The notes under the pieces are model-generated. The model saw only the letters and a program-made list of their open reading frames with translations, did not search any database and was not told the DNA's origin. The position numbers were made by a program, and so were the translations under genes. Shown in pieces: positions 6,948-7,910 of a DNA stretch of 7,910 nt (its first letter is position 1; the number at the start of each line of letters is the position of its first letter). The stretch comes from Woeseia sp. (lineage in GTDB: Bacteria; Pseudomonadota; Gammaproteobacteria; Steroidobacterales; Woeseiaceae). The stretch covers positions 1-7,910 of the forward strand of contig JABIUH010000045.1 of NCBI GenBank assembly GCA_018701055.1, read 5' to 3'.

Positions 6948-7463
6948 ATGTCCGGATACGATGCCAATATCGAGTGCCTACCCTTTATTGGGTTTCTCGA
7001 CCTACGCGGCGGCGAGGCAATCAGGCTGGCGTGTAGCGAGTGCTTAAGCGTGACCCTACCGGCTTCCGCAAACACGCTGATCTCGGTCGACGACGAGCGA
7101 GTCGCCTATTGCATCAGTTCAGATCACTGGATTCTGCAGGTTGCCGACGGTTCTCAGCAAGCTGCCCTGCAATCACTGGAGATCGCCGCTGGCGACGTCT
7201 CCCATTCATTTGTGGATGTTTCGGACCTGTACGCGCGAATTCGGCTGTCCGGCACTGAAGCTCGAGCCGTGTTGGCTCAAGGCGTGAGTATCGATATTCA
7301 CCCGCGGGTATTTGGCGTCGGCGCCACCGCGCGTACCGGATTTGCGAAAACGACCGCGCAACTTCACTGCGTAGACGAGACGCCGACATTCATCATCACC
7401 GTGTTTAGCTCGTACCAGCAATACGCGCTCGACTGGCTGCAGCAAGCCGCCGGAAAAACATAG
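6948..7463 (+). CDS. soxG: Sarcosine oxidase-type gamma subunit
   Basis: A 171-residue gamma subunit, slightly shorter than the roughly 180-210 commonly seen. Gamma resembles part of the GcvT fold and packs against alpha in the complex, with no cofactor of its own known. The identifying block is HSFVDVSDLYARIRLSGTEA at 86-105, followed by VLAQGVSIDIHPRVFGVG at 108-125 and a C-terminal helix ending YALDWLQQAA. An SDHWIL segment at 58-63 stands where relatives have PDEWLL. The N-terminal 40 residues look little conserved, which may account for the shorter length. ATG 6948 comes 1 bp after the soxA stop, with purine-rich GAGAGAATGAGAGA just upstream. This is the last gene of the run. Confidence 0.9.
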   Translation: MSGYDANIECLPFIGFLDLRGGEAIRLACSECLSVTLPASANTLISVDDERVAYCISSDHWILQVADGSQQAALQSLEIAAGDVSHSFVDVSDLYARIRLSGTEARAVLAQGVSIDIHPRVFGVGATARTGFAKTTAQLHCVDETPTFIITVFSSYQQYALDWLQQAAGKT

Positions 7464-7529
7464 GGAAGTGTTACAGAGCATAGCTTACAGAGGTTGTATA
7501 GACAGGAAATATGGCTTGCTGTAGTTTTT
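7437..7529 (+). terminator. Possible long-loop terminator after soxG
   Basis: CAGCAAGCC at 7440-7448, inside the end of soxG, is perfectly complementary to GGCTTGCTG at 7513-7521. With flanking pairs and two G-U wobbles the stem extends to 13 bp (7437-7449 with 7512-7524) and is followed at once by five T residues at 7525-7529. Stem plus T-run is the form of an intrinsic terminator, but the 62-nt loop is far longer than usual, so it may be fortuitous or need internal folding. No better terminator is visible between soxG and the receptor gene. Confidence 0.25.
7471..7492. repeat. Direct repeat TTACAGAG, 14-bp period
   Basis: TTACAGAG occurs at 7471-7478 and again at 7485-7492, just after the soxG stop. 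The two copies are 14 bp apart start to start. They could be regulator half-sites for the downstream receptor gene, but the distance to its start (about 165 bp) and the short length make chance likely. Confidence 0.25.
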
Positions 7530-7646
7530 GAGATGGTCGGGGGAAATGGTTTTACCGCCCAGATAATTAATACAAGTTGCCGTCGCAAAAAAAGGCAACA
7601 AGGGTCGAATTAACTTGTCACACAAATTACTAAAATAAATTAGGTC

Positions 7647-7651
7647 GGAGG
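7647..7651 (+). promoter_or_regulatory. Strong ribosome binding site of the receptor gene
   Basis: GGAGG at 7647-7651 lies 4 nt before the ATG at 7656 and is the best Shine-Dalgarno match in the window. It decides the start over a second in-frame ATG at 7680 and contrasts with the weak sites inside the operon, suggesting independent and efficient translation. Confidence 0.75.
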
Positions 7652-7655
7652 GACT

Positions 7656-7910
7656 ATGTCTACAAACGTAAAGAGCGAGATGAACACTAGCCGCAGGATA
7701 AAACGCACACCTGTATCTTCTGCGGTACAAGCCGCCACAACAGCATTAATTATCAGTGCCGCCCTGCCGACAGTGGCAAGCGCGCAACTTGAGGAAATTA
7801 TTGTCACGGCATCGAAACGAGCTGAGAACCTGCAAGACGTCGCAGTTTCCGTTATTGCCCTCGACGCCCAAACTTTGAACGACGTCGGAATTACTAATTT
7901 TGACGACTAC
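7656..7910 (+). CDS. TonB-dependent outer-membrane receptor, N-terminal fragment
   Basis: The first 85 codons of a gene that runs off the right edge. The N-terminus has a basic segment (SRRIKR at 12-17) and a hydrophobic stretch (about 24-41) ending VASA, consistent with a signal peptide cleaved between A43 and Q44. The mature protein would begin QLEEIIVTASKRAENLQDVA: EEIIVTAS is a TonB box, and the following VAVSVIALDAQTLNDVGITNFDDY is the start of the plug domain. Such receptors sit in the outer membrane and use TonB-ExbBD energy to import siderophores, vitamins, oligosaccharides, peptides or other larger nutrients. This variant of the box is common in large receptor sets of gammaproteobacteria and sphingomonads. 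The barrel is outside the window, so the ligand is unknown. The gene shares strand with the operon but has its own spacer and strong ribosome site; it may form a regulon with it. Confidence 0.88.
   Translation, partial: MSTNVKSEMNTSRRIKRTPVSSAVQAATTALIISAALPTVASAQLEEIIVTASKRAENLQDVAVSVIALDAQTLNDVGITNFDDY

Larger units (their letters stand above)
367..7463 (+). other. Six-gene transport and N-demethylation operon
   Basis: Transporter, creatininase homologue, soxB, soxD, soxA and soxG lie on one strand with junctions of -4, +3, +1, -8 and +1 bp. There is no room for internal promoters or terminators between genes, though promoters inside coding sequence cannot be excluded. Several internal starts lack a clear ribosome binding site (creatininase ATG at 1707, soxB GTG at 2475, soxD ATG at 3712), which fits translational coupling. 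The order BDAG is the standard sox order. Genes often found beside sox operons, such as glyA, folD or purU, are not in the window; their place is taken by the carrier and the amidohydrolase. Confidence 0.85.
7464..7655 (+). other. Spacer between operon and receptor gene
   Basis: This 192-bp stretch is visibly richer in A and T than the flanking genes and contains no credible gene; short open frames on the minus strand here lack any recognisable content. It holds the far arm of the long-loop stem, the TTACAGAG repeat, and a 6-bp inverted repeat GTTGCC/GGCAAC (7576-7581 and 7594-7599) around an A-rich loop without a T-run. A TTGTCA at 7615-7620 resembles a -35 box, with TAAATT at 7636-7641 as a poor -10 partner at 15 bp. 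That would leave a very short leader, so I do not call it a promoter. A promoter for the receptor gene is nevertheless expected here. Confidence 0.5.

Noticed and set aside
2475..7463. HcnABC-type or opine-oxidase identity for the flavin subunits
   Set aside because: The presence of both the small zinc delta subunit and gamma, the order BDAG, and the C-terminal GcvT-like domain of alpha fit the heterotetrameric sarcosine oxidase family rather than the opine/HCN synthase type.
7576..7599. GTTGCC/GGCAAC inverted repeat with an A-rich loop as a terminator
   Set aside because: The stem is only 6 bp, the loop 12 nt, and no T-run follows on either strand in the right place.
7364..7730. Minus-strand open frames across the spacer after soxG
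   Set aside because: They overlap the soxG end and the receptor signal-peptide region on the opposite strand, and their predicted sequences show no family features.

Overview
The window reads as one tightly packed plus-strand catabolic operon from a Gram-negative proteobacterium, flanked by the end of a dehydrogenase gene and the start of an outer-membrane receptor gene. A TonB-dependent receptor with a VTASKRAENLQDV-type TonB box, a spinster-like MFS carrier and moderate GC together suggest a gammaproteobacterium, perhaps marine or environmental. A sphingomonad-like alphaproteobacterium cannot be excluded from the sequence alone.

Layout. Bases 1-268 hold the C-terminal end of an Ldh_2-family (malate/L-lactate dehydrogenase-like) NAD(P)-dependent oxidoreductase. 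A 98-bp gap follows. Bases 367-7463 form an unbroken run of six genes: an MFS transporter, a creatininase-family amidohydrolase, and the four subunits of a heterotetrameric sarcosine-oxidase-type enzyme in the usual order soxB-soxD-soxA-soxG. Junctions are 4-bp overlap, 3-bp gap, 1-bp gap, 8-bp overlap and 1-bp gap, so the six are almost certainly co-transcribed and translationally coupled. A 192-bp AT-richer spacer follows, with a possible long-loop terminator stem and a short direct repeat. A TonB-dependent receptor gene starts at 7656 and runs off the window.

How the parts may work together. The receptor could bring a substrate across the outer membrane and the MFS protein across the inner membrane. 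The creatininase-family enzyme could hydrolyse an amide or lactam bond. The SoxBDAG complex could then oxidatively demethylate an N-methyl amino acid, passing the one-carbon unit to tetrahydrofolate and giving 5,10-methylene-THF and H2O2. The creatinine-creatine-sarcosine route comes to mind, but no creatinase is present in the window. Several motifs in SoxB, SoxA and the creatininase homologue also depart from the textbook versions. The most interesting reading is therefore a variant pathway for an N-methylated compound other than, or larger than, sarcosine. That is inference; gene identities at family level are much firmer than the substrate.
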